A DNA stretch of 64,000 nucleotides from Metaphire vulgaris (GCA_018105865.1 CM030841.1:14012182-14076181), one strand, 5' to 3'. Numbered from the stretch's first letter, positions 13,461-31,035 are shown. The notes: generated by a model from the letters alone, not told the origin. Numbers and translations: made by a program.

Positions 13461-14679
13461 GGAACAGATGTGTTCTATAGAGATGGTTGTCTGATGCATT
13501 TGAACTTCACTGCATTGGTGTGTATAATTACTCAGTATCATGTATTTATTGTGTGCTGTTAATTGTGGGATATGAGATATTTATCTGCTGGATTTCAATG
13601 ACTTTTTTAACATTGAAGATTTTACCCGTTAACATTTTGACCATGTTGCTTTTATTAGCCAGACGTGGTTGGCCTTTGCCATTCTCTACAGTAAATTGAA
13701 GTCAGTGTTTGCATTGCAGTTTATCTGCTGACATTCCATTCATCACCAGGCCTTGCCTGAAAATAGAATGCTACTTTATTTCCAGGCCAGTTGCAAGACA
13801 ATCAGCTACACGACGGACGAACATTCGTTTAGCAGCAACACTGATCTTGAAAAGAAAATGTTGCAACAGCAATTGGAAAACGAACGAAACAAAGCAAGAT
13901 CTTTGGAAAATAAGCTGATGCAAATTCAGGTGAGACAGACAGCGCTGAATCCTTATAGGTTATTCGCATAATATAAATGACTTCCTTTGATTTCAGTTTC
14001 AGTAATAGCAAACAATACAGGACTGTCTAAAAAAAAGAAATAATACAAGGCACGATGCCAGGATCATGAAAATGAGGTAGACCAAGAAAAAAGTGGGAAG
14101 ACGACATAAAAGAATGGACAGGACTCACTATAGAGCAGGCGATAAGAACAGCAGAAGACCGTAACTCTTGGAAGAAGGCAGTCCACAATGCAGCCAATCT
14201 TTGGAGCGAAGGCTGTTAAAGACAAGACAGTAATAGCATGACTTCAGACTTGATGTATTTGCAAATTATTGAAAATCTTAAGCTTGCCCACATTATAATA
14301 TGTGAATATACGTGTAACTACAGTATATATGTGCTGTAGTTGCAATAGCCTATATGTGTAAATGCAACTTTTAACTACACACTTTTTCATACGTTTTTTT
14401 GTAGCCCAATAATTGTAGAATGTAGAAGAACATGGATTTATTTGTTCAACTTTAGGCATCCAATTCAGTTATAATTCAGTTACATTAAATTCACAACTTG
14501 AACCTTTACTTCTTATTCATAAACAAAGTTGCTTGTAGAAACTTAATTCTTTTTCAAAAGATGGTAAAAAAGCATTGAAGTTGAATTGAAGACTTGTGTC
14601 CGGTGTATTGTAGGAGTCAAGCCTTCGTCATACAGAAGCTCTGGCCAGAGAACTAGACATCGTTAAATCCTCAACTAAA
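1100..14679 (+). CDS. CCDC150: CCDC150-like coiled-coil protein, 19 exons, 3' end open
   Basis: Exons by splice site and phase: 1100-1555, 2362-2538, 3193-3319, 3487-3608, 3907-3984, 5142-5251, 5422-5599, 6797-6958, 7445-7636, 8378-8569, 9440-9855, 10093-10219, 10795-10929, 11352-11420, 12118-12270, 12849-12913, 13119-13206, 13786-13929, 14614-14679. Together they give 1019 continuous codons; all phases match. The product is almost entirely heptad-rich coiled coil. It matches my recollection of vertebrate CCDC150 (about 1100 residues) in several places: TEQRTKLSYENGLLR, SREDTSNISAMLERAVKSH and EYMRKNEAQCLTIQKFM, in the same order. The start ATG at 1100 follows an in-frame TAA and leads a non-coiled, Ser-rich N terminus. 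The exon B donor (AAA|GTTAGA) and the last donor (AAA|GTATTT) are weak. If the last exon is not spliced, translation stops at TAA 14713-14715. The function of CCDC150 is poorly known. Confidence 0.75.
1690..1870 (+). repeat. SINE-like dispersed repeat
   Basis: This intronic segment begins near GTCGACTCAGCTGTGAATG and runs through a CpG-containing body to a short (T)ACCTTATCTTA tail. I recognise this opening as a sequence recurring in several invertebrate genomes, but I cannot name the family. It lies in CCDC150 intron 1. Confidence 0.4.
2160..2185. repeat. (AC)n microsatellite
   Basis: A dinucleotide AC run interrupted once, in CCDC150 intron 1. Confidence 0.9.
2821..2970 (+). repeat. SINE copy with (ACTT)n tail
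   Basis: The body ends with the signature GCGCTATAGAAATTTCG followed by TTTACTTACTTACTT. The same terminal module recurs at about 10590-10752, 31965-32092, 37180-37250 and 44460-44586, and inverted near 37605-37665 and 48713-48800. That marks a dispersed family with an ACTT-repeat tail. Confidence 0.55.
3765..3791. repeat. (TTGA)n microsatellite
   Basis: Perfect tetranucleotide run in a CCDC150 intron. Confidence 0.85.
4083..4290 (+). repeat. tRNA-derived SINE copy
   Basis: Contains GGTTCAAATC (B-box-like), then a body reading CTGGCTACTGTGTAGTGACC and TTTTCTGTGAG, ending near GGACTTGCC. The same ordered blocks recur at about 9210-9405 in another intron, which establishes it as a repeat family. 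An apparent ORF running out of the exon at 3907-3984 crosses it by chance. Confidence 0.5.
4755..4813. repeat. (ATC)n microsatellite
   Basis: Trinucleotide run with a few ATT interruptions, followed to about 5050 by unclassified repeat-like sequence. Confidence 0.85.
5795..5915. repeat. (ATAC/ATGT)n microsatellite tract
   Basis: Alternating purine-pyrimidine tetranucleotides. They generate several spurious ORFs on both strands. Confidence 0.85.
5930..6663. mobile_element. hAT-type non-autonomous element, 734 bp
   Basis: Terminal inverted repeats begin CAGTGTCTCGCAAACT and end AGTTTGCGAGACACTG. The flanking 8-bp duplication gtatatat is perfect (5922-5929 and 6664-6671). A CAG start and 8-bp duplication are typical of hAT elements. 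No transposase is encoded. It sits in the CCDC150 intron between exons ending 5599 and starting 6797. Confidence 0.8.
8101..8233. repeat. (ATT)n/(AGT)n microsatellite
   Basis: A short ATT run passes into about 38 AGT triplets with one CTG interruption; it encodes a spurious poly-Ser frame. Confidence 0.95.
8647..8721. mobile_element. 75-bp mariner-type mini-element
   Basis: Near-perfect inverted repeats CAGGGTGGTGCAAAAAAACC and GGTTTTTTCACCACCCTG flank a core of about 30 bp. TA dinucleotides stand on both sides (8645-8646, 8722-8723), as expected for Tc1/mariner insertion. It would fold into one hairpin. Confidence 0.75.
9205..9410 (+). repeat. tRNA-derived SINE copy
   Basis: Shares ordered blocks with the copy at 4083-4290: GTTCAAATCTGACC, CTCTGTAGTGACCTTGG, TTTTCTGTGAG and CCTCTTGGACCTGCC. 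It ends just upstream of the CCDC150 exon starting at 9440 and extends that exon's frame artificially. Confidence 0.5.
10590..10752 (+). repeat. SINE copy with (ACTT)n tail
   Basis: Contains TGGCTGATCTTTTCCATAGC, a TGAGCGCCTAAGAA...GCAGCTACTGT block and GGCGCTATAGAAATCC, then TTTTACTTACTTACTTACC. The same blocks appear at 31965-32092. Confidence 0.6.
11693..11956. mobile_element. hAT-type MITE (CAGTGGCG group)
   Basis: Ends CGGTGGCATAGCTAGGA and TTGGCTATGCCACTG are inverted copies. The flanks agtcagtt (11685-11692) and agtcagtc (11957-11964) agree at 7 of 8 positions. The interior has two copies of the AGCAAAAAAAGG motif discussed in the findings. Confidence 0.7.
12535..12576. repeat. (AAT)n/(ATT)n palindromic microsatellite
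   Basis: An AAT run switches directly into ATT, giving a self-complementary tract. (AT)n runs follow at 12683-12729 and 12766-12784. Confidence 0.9.
13389..13459. repeat. (AT)n microsatellite
   Basis: About 70 bp of alternating AT in a CCDC150 intron. Confidence 0.95.
14076..14219 (+). mobile_element. non-LTR retrotransposon C-terminal fragment
   Basis: The frame reads GRPRKKWEDDIKEWTG, then TAEDRNSWKKAVHNAA, and ends at a TAA. This is the conserved C-terminal tail of many LINE endonuclease/reverse transcriptase polyproteins. Only 48 codons are left in frame. It is a relic in the CCDC150 intron before the exon at 14614. Confidence 0.7.
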
Positions 14680-15171
14680 GTATTTTTAGGTTATAATCAA
14701 AACAATAGCATATAATGCAATGACAAATGTAATGCACACAATTATTATTTTTTAGTGTTTTGCAGGTACTGATTTATTTTGTAAAGTTTTTATGATGATC
14801 TTTGATAGCTAGTTTGATGGCACAGTAGTATATTTTGAAGTTTTTATAAGAAGACAATGTTTATTGTCAAAGATTTGTGATTGTAGCCGTCTACAGGATT
14901 AGTATTTATAAATCAAAGAAATGTTCACAAGCTTGTGTTTGTGTTTTGTTTAATGTAGGCAGTAATATATTGACAATAACTTTTCATTGACGTTTAAAAC
15001 TGTTAAACGCAGCAACCACTTTGTTTCTAGACGAAAAGTTACCAGCTCAAAAGATAGCATATTAAACAACAGTTCCTGGGACTTAAATATTTTCATAAAA
15101 TAAGCAACAAGCACAAAACAGTTGTACAGATGGTATCAGCCTTTTTTAATACAGTAGGATAACATTTAACC

Positions 15172-15488
15172 CAACGGTTCTCAACCCGTGGGCCGCGACC
15201 CAAAGGTGGGCCGCGAGAGGGAGCTTTGTGGGCCGCACTGGTCTCTAAACAGGAAAAACCAGTATATAAAATGAACCAAAAAGATCATCAAGGAGTTCCC
15301 TGCCCTTTTTGTTGCACTCCTTGTACTTCTTTAACGTTCCGAAAAGTCTGACAAGAAAAAACGTCGCCATTTTGTAACGCTTTATCTGTATAATGCCACT
15401 GCTTAATTTTACAGGTGGGCTGCACAAATTGTTTAAAATTCAAATCTGGGCCTTGCAGAGCAAATGTAGGAATTATTGAGAACCGCTG
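15172..15488. mobile_element. hAT-type MITE (CAGNGGTTCTCAA group)
   Basis: Ends CAACGGTTCTCAAC and TTGAGAACCGCTG are inverted. The flanks atttaacc and atctagcc match at 6 of 8. The body contains GTCTGACAAGAAAAAACGTCG, a variant of the shared internal word. Confidence 0.6.
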
Positions 15489-16133
15489 ATCTAGCCGTTT
15501 GGGTCTGTGGCTCAGTATCTTACTTATTGAGGAGGTCCTTGGTTCTGAGCAACGTGGGTCATATTGCTGTTTCGCCAGGGTCCATCTATTATAGTAGCCT
15601 ACGTACGCAGTGGGGGGGAGATGTTGCGTATGTACGGCGTGCAAACTTTTTCAAACCCCTCCCCCCTAAATTGTTGACGTAATTAATGGACAGTACCTAT
15701 AGGTTCGATATAGAACGAGTTTTTTACGGTAGCTAAAAGAGCACAGTGGCCCATAACAGCGCAATTACAGCTTTGCGCTTCTAAGCTCGATCTGCATAGG
15801 CCTATATTAGGCTTCAGCGTAAATTGAAACGAATGAGAATTGGTCTTAATAACAATGAGCGCCATAGGTACGCGTTCAAGTCAGTTGCCGCGTGTTATGC
15901 AGATGTGCGGTTGCTCTAGCTGCACGGTCATTTAGTGCCAAGCGTGATCGCTTTGCGCCGAACAATGCATTAATTAGCACAACGCACTGGATCGAATTGA
16001 AAAGACTCAATGGAGATCCGGTTTCAAACACTATAGTAGGCCTAAACCAGCGATCAGCGCTACTGAATTCATTTGCAATTAGGGTAGTTCATGTTTTACA
16101 AGTAGCTAGCATAGGCTACGCCTACAGTGGCTT
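15489..16133. other. spacer, no gene seen
   Basis: Contains a Harbinger-like half element near 15600-15690 and two TAGGCCTA palindromes. CpG content rises from here towards 17.7 kb. I see no exon with convincing splice sites. Confidence 0.4.
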
Positions 16134-16337
16134 CAGTGGCGTAGCGAGGCAAAGTGCCGCCCGGGGCGAAAAAAAATTGCTGCCTTTTCGTTGAATTCTT
16201 GATAGGCAAAAAAAATTTGTATCGCTACTTCCTAAAAAAAATTTCATATGCAAAAAAGGGTTTACTCGAAGATGCCGCCCCTAGAGCAAGTGCCGCCTGG
16301 GGCGGTTCGCCACCACCGTCCCCTCGCTACGCCACTG
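16134..16337. mobile_element. hAT-type MITE (CAGTGGCG group)
   Basis: Ends CAGTGGCGTAGCGAGG and CCTCGCTACGCCACTG are perfect inverted repeats of 16 bp. No clear target duplication remains. It lies 134 bp upstream of the 423-codon ORF. Confidence 0.65.
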
Positions 16338-16471
16338 AGGTTTCCCGGAATTATTGAACGATGAACGCTACACGGAGTCTTAATTAGAGGCATGCTAGGC
16401 GTAGGCCTACAGCAGAATAGTCTTGGGCATTTGTAGAATAAGTCCAAAGACAGAGGGATTGAAAATTCGAA

Positions 16472-16984
16472 ATGCGAGCGGCACCGAAGCACTCAGCCTG
16501 TCATCGCTCGAAAGAAAAGAATAAATTCGATGAGCTGGCCGAGAATAGCCTCGAGACGAAGAAGGAATTAGATGGCGAGGACTTGCAGCAGCGTCCAAAG
16601 TCTGTCCTTTGTCCGTTTCTACAGTCGAGCTATGATGCGCCTGGGCAATTGCTATTGGCTATCGCAGAGAGAAATAGTTCGAATTCTGTGAACCCGAGCC
16701 GAAGTACTTCTCGCTGTCTGCAGTCCGAATCGCTGAACTCTTCCGCGGATTTAACTCGCGGTCTCGTTCAGAAGAATTCCAATCCTTGCGAAAGGATGTC
16801 GTGGAATAATCGAGAAGCGGTCGTTTCCATCTCACCGTGGTCTTTGTCGGACTACGTTGACGAGACTCGACGACCCAGTGTCAACAGTACCTGTCTGTCG
16901 AGCAACGCAAGACATCGGCAAAAGAATAATAATACTCCGGAGACACCAATCGCACGCAATCGGTCGAACCAGACAACGGCGGCC

Positions 16985-17019
<35 letters not shown>

Positions 17020-17743
17020 GAAGCGATGGGCATACCTATGGACAGGCAGGCGACCGACGGACGTAGGTCCAGTAGCGTACAAGTTCCACCATTATTCGGA
17101 CATCCGCCGATACATGGAACAGTATCGTCAAGATCACGTGCACCGAGGGAGTTCATCGCCTGCAGAGACGAAGAATGGAGAACCGTACGTTCACGCATCG
17201 ACTCTTTCCATCTGTTCCATCGGCGCTGCGTCGTCGGAACAGCCGCTCCAGGATCCAGTCCGACCGTTTCTTACCCAGCGCCTGCCGTCCAATCGCCCGA
17301 CAACGGAACTCGACCAGCAGCGCAAGAGAAGAGCTAAATCTGGCGTCTCGTTGCTTGGTTTCAGAGGAAATTTGTACGAAGAGGACTCGACGTCGTTGAT
17401 CACGAAGGGCAGTGTGGGCAAGGAGGATGGTGGGGTGGCTGGCGAGCGATGTATCGGCGGCTGTTGCGTCCTACACCCGAATAGCAGAGGCGTCCTTAGC
17501 TGCGTCGCCGCGACCGTGGTCATCAACGGCATTTCTTTGCCGTGGTGCTGTTTGCGCGTTGCCAGTACCCGTACACGAGGCAGCACGAGAACACCGGTCG
17601 AGTTCTTGCCAGCCACAAGGAAGACCATCAGGGATTCGTCGAAAGACAGACCTCCGCGTGTCGTTGTTCTCCCTGACTCTAGGACGGCTAGGTACGCCCA
17701 TGTCCACGACCCCTGCTCTTATTGCCACGGAGGAGGGGTTTAG
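16472..17743 (+). CDS. unidentified 423-residue ORF in a CpG-rich island
   Basis: The ATG follows an in-frame TGA by nine bases. The product is Ser/Arg/Thr/Asn-rich and looks mostly disordered, with an 11-residue Asn run (about 172-182) encoded by an AAC microsatellite, then a more structured-looking stretch (WAYLWTGRRPTDVGPVAYKF). I recognise no domain. Composition is sharply more CpG-rich than the AT-rich introns around it. Open frames also exist in other frames and on the minus strand (17191-17628), so GC content alone could explain the length. It could be a single-exon gene, a first coding exon (possible donor CTAG|GTACGC near 17690), or non-coding CpG-island sequence. Confidence 0.35.
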
Positions 17744-18210
17744 AGGGGTTTGAACACCCCACTTGCCATCAGGGCCACCCGTGAGATTCGTGCAAAATTT
17801 CAGGGGGGAAAATGTGTGAGGGGTTAGGGGGTAGGGTATGCAGAGGATGGTTAAGGATCGGCTCTACTAGTCTAGGCTAAGTATCAAGCGTTCTCTATAT
17901 TTCTATATAACAATTAAGTTATCTATAATTACATCGAATCTAACAAGCAGTCGTGCGCCATGGCCGTCCATGTTAGGCCTACTATTTGAAAGAAATTTTA
18001 TCGGATAGGCCTAGAAAAAAATATTGTTTAAAAGTTATTTAATGCACACATTACGTGTGGAATAGTAATTCTAACGAATTCTAATGTTGTAAAAGTAAAA
18101 GTTGTTCAGCTTCAGGAGGCTTCGCCCCTCTGACCCTCTGACCAGAGGTTTCGCCTCTGGACCCCACTGGTGCTCTGCCCCAGGCCCCCTCAACGTGCTC
18201 GCCCCATAAC

Positions 18211-18500
18211 CAGTGGCGTAACTAGGGGGCGGGGGCACTTTGTTGACTGCCCCCCCCGGGCCCCGGGCGGGGGGGGGGAGAGGGGTCTAAGCTAGGGTTA
18301 GGTTAGGGTTAACCCTAACTTAAACTTAAAACCAACCCTAGAAATGATGGAAATGATGCGGTGAGAACCTTTTTTTGCTAGTCAGGGTTAAAAAAGGAAA
18401 AGTTGGAGATGATAACGTTTTTTTGCTCGTCAGCTCGAAACTCTGGGGCCCCCATGTCAAAGATGCCCCCCGGGCCCCCAAAAGTCACGCTACGCCACTG
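18211..18500. mobile_element. hAT-type MITE (CAGTGGCG group)
   Basis: Ends CAGTGGCGTAACTAGG and GCTACGCCACTG. The flanks cccataac and gccataac agree at 7 of 8. The G/C-rich left interior and two inverted copies of the shared TGACNAGCAAAAAAA word lie inside. Confidence 0.7.
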
Positions 18501-18509
18501 GCCATAACC

Positions 18510-18688
18510 CAAGGTTATTTCTAGGATTATCAATTTGGGGGTGTCGGTAAATTCTGGGAGTCCTCTGCCAAAAAGTCTGACAAGAAAAAAAGGTCATCCC
18601 ATATATAGCAGAAATTAGGGGGTGTTGGGGTGTCGGTCTCAAATTTGGAGGGTGTTGGGGGCATGTTAGGGGTGTAAAAATATCCCTG
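18510..18688. mobile_element. MITE of the (A)GGGATATTT/AAATATCCCT family
   Basis: Runs from CAAGGTTATTTCTAGG to AAAAATATCCCTG and carries GTCTGACAAGAAAAAAAGG. It resembles the cleaner copy at 47219-47395 and fragments near 55977-56165, 60779-60910 and 61069-61170. The flanks match poorly (5 of 8). Confidence 0.5.
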
Positions 18689-18987
18689 CCATAGTACCCC
18701 CACTCTCAAACGTCTGGCGTCGCCACTGCCGATATACCCCCGTCGTCGCTACGCCTCTGTCCGTGGCGTAGCCAGGTTTTCGGAATAGGGAGGCCACATC
18801 GACATTTTCGGGTAAAAGTCTCGGATGAGACAAAATCGTCGAGCTTCTAGAGGGCCCTGAGAGTCCTGAGCCCCCCACCCCCACCCCCCGCACCCATTCG
18901 TGACTAAGCTCGCACTGCTCACTCGCTACTGTAGGCCTACATGGGCTTATTGAAACGCGTTGAAATGGCGTCGTTTTCTAACATTAA

Positions 18988-19059
18988 CCCCTTAACTGGG
19001 GATCCCGGATATATCCGTCCATTTTACATTGAGTTACAGTTAAATACACGGTTAAGGGG
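18988..19059. mobile_element. 72-bp piggyBac-type MITE
   Basis: Inverted ends CCCCTTAACTGGG and GTTAAGGGG are flanked by TTAA on both sides (18984-18987, 19060-19063). The core TCCATTTTACATTGAGTTAC is shared exactly with the copy at 20843-20915. Confidence 0.7.
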
Positions 19060-19301
19060 TTAACAAGGCGTTCTGATTTTCGTTTAGAGATAATAACACG
19101 ACATCCCGGTCTGTTACTGTAATCGATGTAACAGAGATGTGCGTTCAGGACTCGGCTTCATCCGATGTCCGAGCGTCGCAGTCAGAAGGCGATCGAAGAT
19201 CAACGCCATCAACCTCTTTGGCCATCTTCACTTCGAAAGCCAAATAAGACAAGAAGTCACAAGATAGATCATAGATAACACGATTTTGTGGTAACACGGT
19301 T

Positions 19302-19461
19302 CAGGGGCGTCATTTGGAGGGGAAGGGGGCCGTGCCCCCAAGGAAATGAAGATATAATGTATAATGTATTAAATAAATAAATGTGCAAAAAAAGCGCAAA
19401 AATTGCCAAAAATTGCCAAAAAATTAACTCGCCCCAAGAAAAGTGTGAAATGACGCTACTG
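19302..19461. mobile_element. hAT-type MITE, 160 bp
   Basis: Ends CAGGGGCGTCATTT and AAATGACGCTACTG are inverted. The flanks acacggtt and acactgtt agree at 7 of 8. Confidence 0.6.
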
Positions 19462-22400
19462 ACACTGTTGTGTGAAATTATAGAGTGACAGTAATTTCTC
19501 TTCACCGTACGTTCTGCAGTGTTTATTCTAGCCACCTTGACATTGGGGGGATTTTGAAATGTTTGGGGGGGGGGAGAAGGTCCGAGTCTCAAAAAACCTT
19601 GACAAGCAATAGAAAACGTCATCCTTCCAACCTCCCATAGGCCTATATATTTGACCCTTCTCGAATGCCCTGGCAAGCAAAAATATTGTCCTTACATGTT
19701 TCCCCTCTCCAAAAAAATAAAAAGCCCCCATCGTCACACTTTTGGGGGGAAATTTCCATCCCTCTATGCAACATATAAAATCTTTTTGGGGGGAATTTTA
19801 AAACTTTGGGGAGGGAGGAATACCCCCAAAGAAGGCCTAAAATAAACACTGACCGTTCTGTCTTGTCTTCACATAAATGCCCGATATTGCCGGTGGCCCG
19901 GTGTCACGAGATAATGCATCCGGAGAAACTGACTGTACGGCCGTACGACTGATTTCAGAAAGATGCAAAATAAAGTGTCCGTTCTCGAAATAAATCGTCC
20001 GGAAAAATAAATCGATGATGATGACGATGATGATGATGATGATGATGATGACAGGAATGAGCACTGTGTCAAATACAAGTTCTAAAACAATGAGGGAGGA
20101 GAATAGACTAGAGCTGCCAGCAAAAAAGGACAGAGAGCCTGGAATCTGAGTCAGCACACAATGATTGCATAGCTAGGAATAACGTCAAAACTGAAATTTA
20201 AACGTTTCATTTTATTGAAACAGAATTGTTATTAGATAACTGAGAGATTAAAGCAGAAATGATCATAGCAAATATTAAGGACATCAAGTCCACATTCATA
20301 AAATAAATTATACAAAATAAGACTCACCAATGACCAGATGAAAAAGTTTCTGTTCTTCAAAAATAGGACAATGCAAAAAACATAACATCTACATATCTAT
20401 ATATCCACTTGATATTTTATACTTGAAAATAACTCCAATAAGCACCACATTTGAATAAAAAGAAATAACTTTCAACCAAAGCGCTAAATGCAAAACATGT
20501 CGATATGGATGAATGACATACGTTAGTAAACAAAATCGAAGCAAAGAAGATGTTGGAAGCTATAAATGGAACGATCAGTAATTTCTGCGAGACGCGCAAA
20601 AGCGATGATCCATGGTAACTGAAAATTATAATGAAGCCATTTAATGGGTGACTAGTCTATAAGCATTGCAGGAAGACCTCGGTCACATGACGCTTCTAAA
20701 AGAAACAAAACAAAGCAAATTAGTAAAACCCTCATAATTTATAATCAAATTGATTAAATTGTACCTAGAATCATAACCACATGACATATTAACAATACTT
20801 CTGAAGCAATTAAATTCTATTTGCATGCTCGTCTCAGCTTAACCCCTTAACTGGGTGCCCCGAGTAACACTCGTCCATTTTACATTGAGTTACAAATAGT
20901 TGCCCAGTTAAGGGGTTAAAGCATCCAACATCAAACTTGAACACAATTTTAGCACAATCTTCAGATTTGATTCTTGATGATTTCACTTTTAATTTAATTA
21001 ACCAACTGTTATGCATGGGCGTCCACAGATTCGGGCAAGAGGGTGCACTTGCCCCCCCCCCCCCGATTAAAAGTGCAGATCTATCTTTGTAACTTACTAT
21101 ATTTTGTGCCTTTTAACAAATATTTTCACAATAAAATACTACACAAAATGAAATTGAGAAACTTAAATTTTACTAAGAACTGTGGAATAGAATATCTCAA
21201 AAACTATAGTCTATATATTAACAGTGACAATTGTGTTTTAACCACCCCTCCCCCCTGGAAATATTTCTGTGGGCACGACTGTGAGAGCCCATTATAATGG
21301 AATATTGAAGCCTGTCACTTACTGAAGTCCACTTCTTTGCAGAGTCATTTAATTCTCAGTATCTCAAACAGCTCTAAACGCTAGTGTTTTAAAGTTTTAA
21401 CGATGACAAATTTTTACTTTCATTCCTCCACTATCCTGTTTGTCAACAGTGGATTCAAACATGGTAACACGGTTCAGGGGCGTCATTATTATCATTTATT
21501 GTTATATTTATTTATTTATTTAATATTCATTTATTATTAATATTATCAATTATTATCATTATCATTTATTAGGCCAATGACTAGCCTAATAAATAACGTT
21601 ATAACATGATTTTCAGAAATTATGTATGCACCTACAGGTAATATATGTAGCCATAGGATAAACCAAACACCATTCTGCTCAGGAATAAATTCTAACTAAG
21701 AAGCCAGTTATCATACTTATAATTTAGTAGTAAATCTAGAAACACAAACGTCCAGGCAATAATGATTAATAGCACAATAGTAGTGGGGAAAAGAAGCCGC
21801 AATCATACAATAAAGTGCACCAACCTATACGTTTCTACTGCCCAATTCACTGCCTCAACAAATATACTGAAGCATTGAAATCAAATCCAGCATGCAATAG
21901 AAAAACAGCAGAGAAGAAGAAGAAGATGAATGAAGATCATTAGATAGAGAAATGAAAAGATTAAAACGAACAGATTAAAACATGTTTTATCCATCTGTTT
22001 TTAGAGTGATTGACTTAAAATTCTAGAAACATGTTTTTATAAATGAAAAATTAGATATTTAAGACAATTTACGCATGTGTCAGTTTCTGTTCAACATGAT
22101 GATGTGTTCAAGCTCCATTCCTCATTATTTATTTTCTTCTGATGATTATTATTTAACAATGTTATCAATATTCATTTGGTCTAGGTTTCTGATTGTTACA
22201 GCATTTAAATTCAGTGCATTAGAAAAAGCAGTCAGAAATCAATACCAGGCCTTATACTAAACAGGTGAAATCATACAAGAAAGTTCAGCAAGTCTCAGCA
22301 CAACTAAACTGTAACACAAGCAGAAATGTTACCTATTCAGATCCAACATCTGGGTCTGACACACTAACATAAGACAACATTTATACGCACATTTAAAACT

Positions 22401-23421
22401 GTCCATGCTTAAACAATGAATTCAGCAAAACGTGTGTTACTTTAACGAAAACTGCAAAACAACTTCCAACTTTGCAATGAAAACTTATGAAAAAATTTTA
22501 AGAGTTAAATTTCTATTTAGGTATTAATGGTTAGCCATCTGAGCCATTTACTCTGCATTTCTGTAAGATATTTTGCACTGTATGATGAAAATTTTCCATT
22601 AAGGTCAAATTATGAACAAACTATATATAGCATTCAACACAAAGTAATTTAAACAAAAACCAAAAACTTAGAATTAGTAAAGTTAGAGATGGGCTGCTTT
22701 ACATTTCACATGCTTTACCAAAAAATTCTTAACAGTCAATGCAAGCAAGGATAAAGCTCAAATCCACTGACAGACAGACTTTCTTGGAGTATATAAAATA
22801 ATAATAAATATACATGGGACTGTGGTGATAATTAATTGTTCAATGTTTGATTGAAGTAACAAAAAATTGACAGCCTAAAGAGAGTTACTAGTTACTACCC
22901 TGGTTTTCAAATAGACTTACTTAGCCTCGTAAGCCACTTTAAATTACTTTATTATATTATAAATTATAAATTCATAAAAAACTCAGACTGACAAGCACAT
23001 TCCCACAAAAGTAAAAGTTTGATTTTTCAGTCGACTCGGTGTTCAGAACAATCTATAAATAGATATTGATGGCGGTCTATATGTGAATTATGGATATGAT
23101 GTGGAGTGTTAAAATTTCAATTTACCGGTGATTGCTGTCGAATAGAATAAATATATAATTATAATCATTCTCATCAAGTGCACTATAAATTGAAGACAGA
23201 AATTATTTGCATTTTCTTGACTTCAGTTACCTGCAATTTTAAATGTCACTCCCAAAGTCAAAGCCAAGTATTTTGGTCATATGAGAGCAGAGAGCTGACT
23301 TTCTTATTATTTCTTATTATTCTAAAACGTCTAGTCTGTCAGAGGATAAAGAAAGACAACATACCCACATGTGACGCTTATGCTGAATAAATTACAAGGC
23401 AAATGTTCTGAATAGCCTATG
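19462..23421. other. spacer without a recognisable gene
   Basis: Holds repeat fragments (19550-19830), a (GAT)n run at 20014-20052, a piggyBac-type MITE and a G/C-run element at about 21013-21290. The rest is featureless AT-rich sequence. I searched the minus strand for the linker and SH3 exons expected downstream of the endophilin exons and found none. Confidence 0.4.
20843..20915. mobile_element. 73-bp piggyBac-type MITE
   Basis: Ends CCCCTTAACTGGG and CCCAGTTAAGGGG are perfect inverted repeats flanked by TTAA (20839-20842, 20916-20919). It is a sister copy of 18988-19059. Confidence 0.75.
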
Positions 23422-23681
23422 CAATGGTGGTTCCAAGAAATCTTGGAGGGGGGATGCAATGAATTTATAGAAAGTTGTTGGCGGGATACAATAATGCAAT
23501 GAATTTCTAAGGAGTTGGTGGGGGGGAGGATGCAATGAAGCAATGAATTTCTAGGAAGATGGCGACTTGTAGGGAGCCCGGACGTGGTATGCCCTGCTAT
23601 AAATCCCGAAAAAGGCTGACAAGCAAAAAAGGTTGGTGGGGGGATGCATCCCCAGTCATCCCCAACGTGGAACCGCCCCTG
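23422..23681. mobile_element. hAT-type MITE, 260 bp
   Basis: Starts CAATGGTGGTTCCAAG and ends GTGGAACCGCCCCTG. The 8-bp duplication agcctatg is perfect (23414-23421, 23682-23689). The interior has several direct repeats of GGATGCAATGAA-like sequence and one TGACAAGCAAAAAAGG word. Confidence 0.75.
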
Positions 23682-23922
23682 AGCCTATGACCACAATGAG
23701 CAAAACCCCTAACCAAATTTCAGTATAGCAAAAGTGGATGAGTCGACTGAGCTTTGGTGGGGGTAAGCCCTTACAAATATGGCTCTTATTTCACTATTGC
23801 TAAAAACTGCACCATGAACAAATGTTCGAAGCGTTCAGAATGAGCACCTTTTTATCATCCAGCATCCAGAGAAACATTATTTAATTATTTTAATTAAATG
23901 CATTGTTGTTTTCTTCTGATAG

Positions 23923-23973
23923 AAGCAATTCTTAGAAAGCAAGACGAGTCGCACGGGGCAGATCAGCTCAAAG
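23923..23973 (+). CDS. CCDC150: candidate late CCDC150 exon, 17 codons
   Basis: A strong acceptor (TTGTTTTCTTCTGATAG) precedes an open, CpG-containing 51-nt stretch reading KQFLESKTSRTGQISSK, ending before GTGCTG, a weak donor. It starts in phase 0, as required after the exon ending at 14679, and its character resembles the region following the last recognised exon in CCDC150. If real, the last intron is about 9.2 kb and the exon lies 34 bp from a minus-strand endophilin-B exon. It could equally be a chance splice-like site. Confidence 0.4.
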
Positions 23974-24007
23974 GTGCTGCATTCTAATCATGTACCAACG
24001 GTCTCAC

Positions 24008-31035
<7,028 letters not shown>

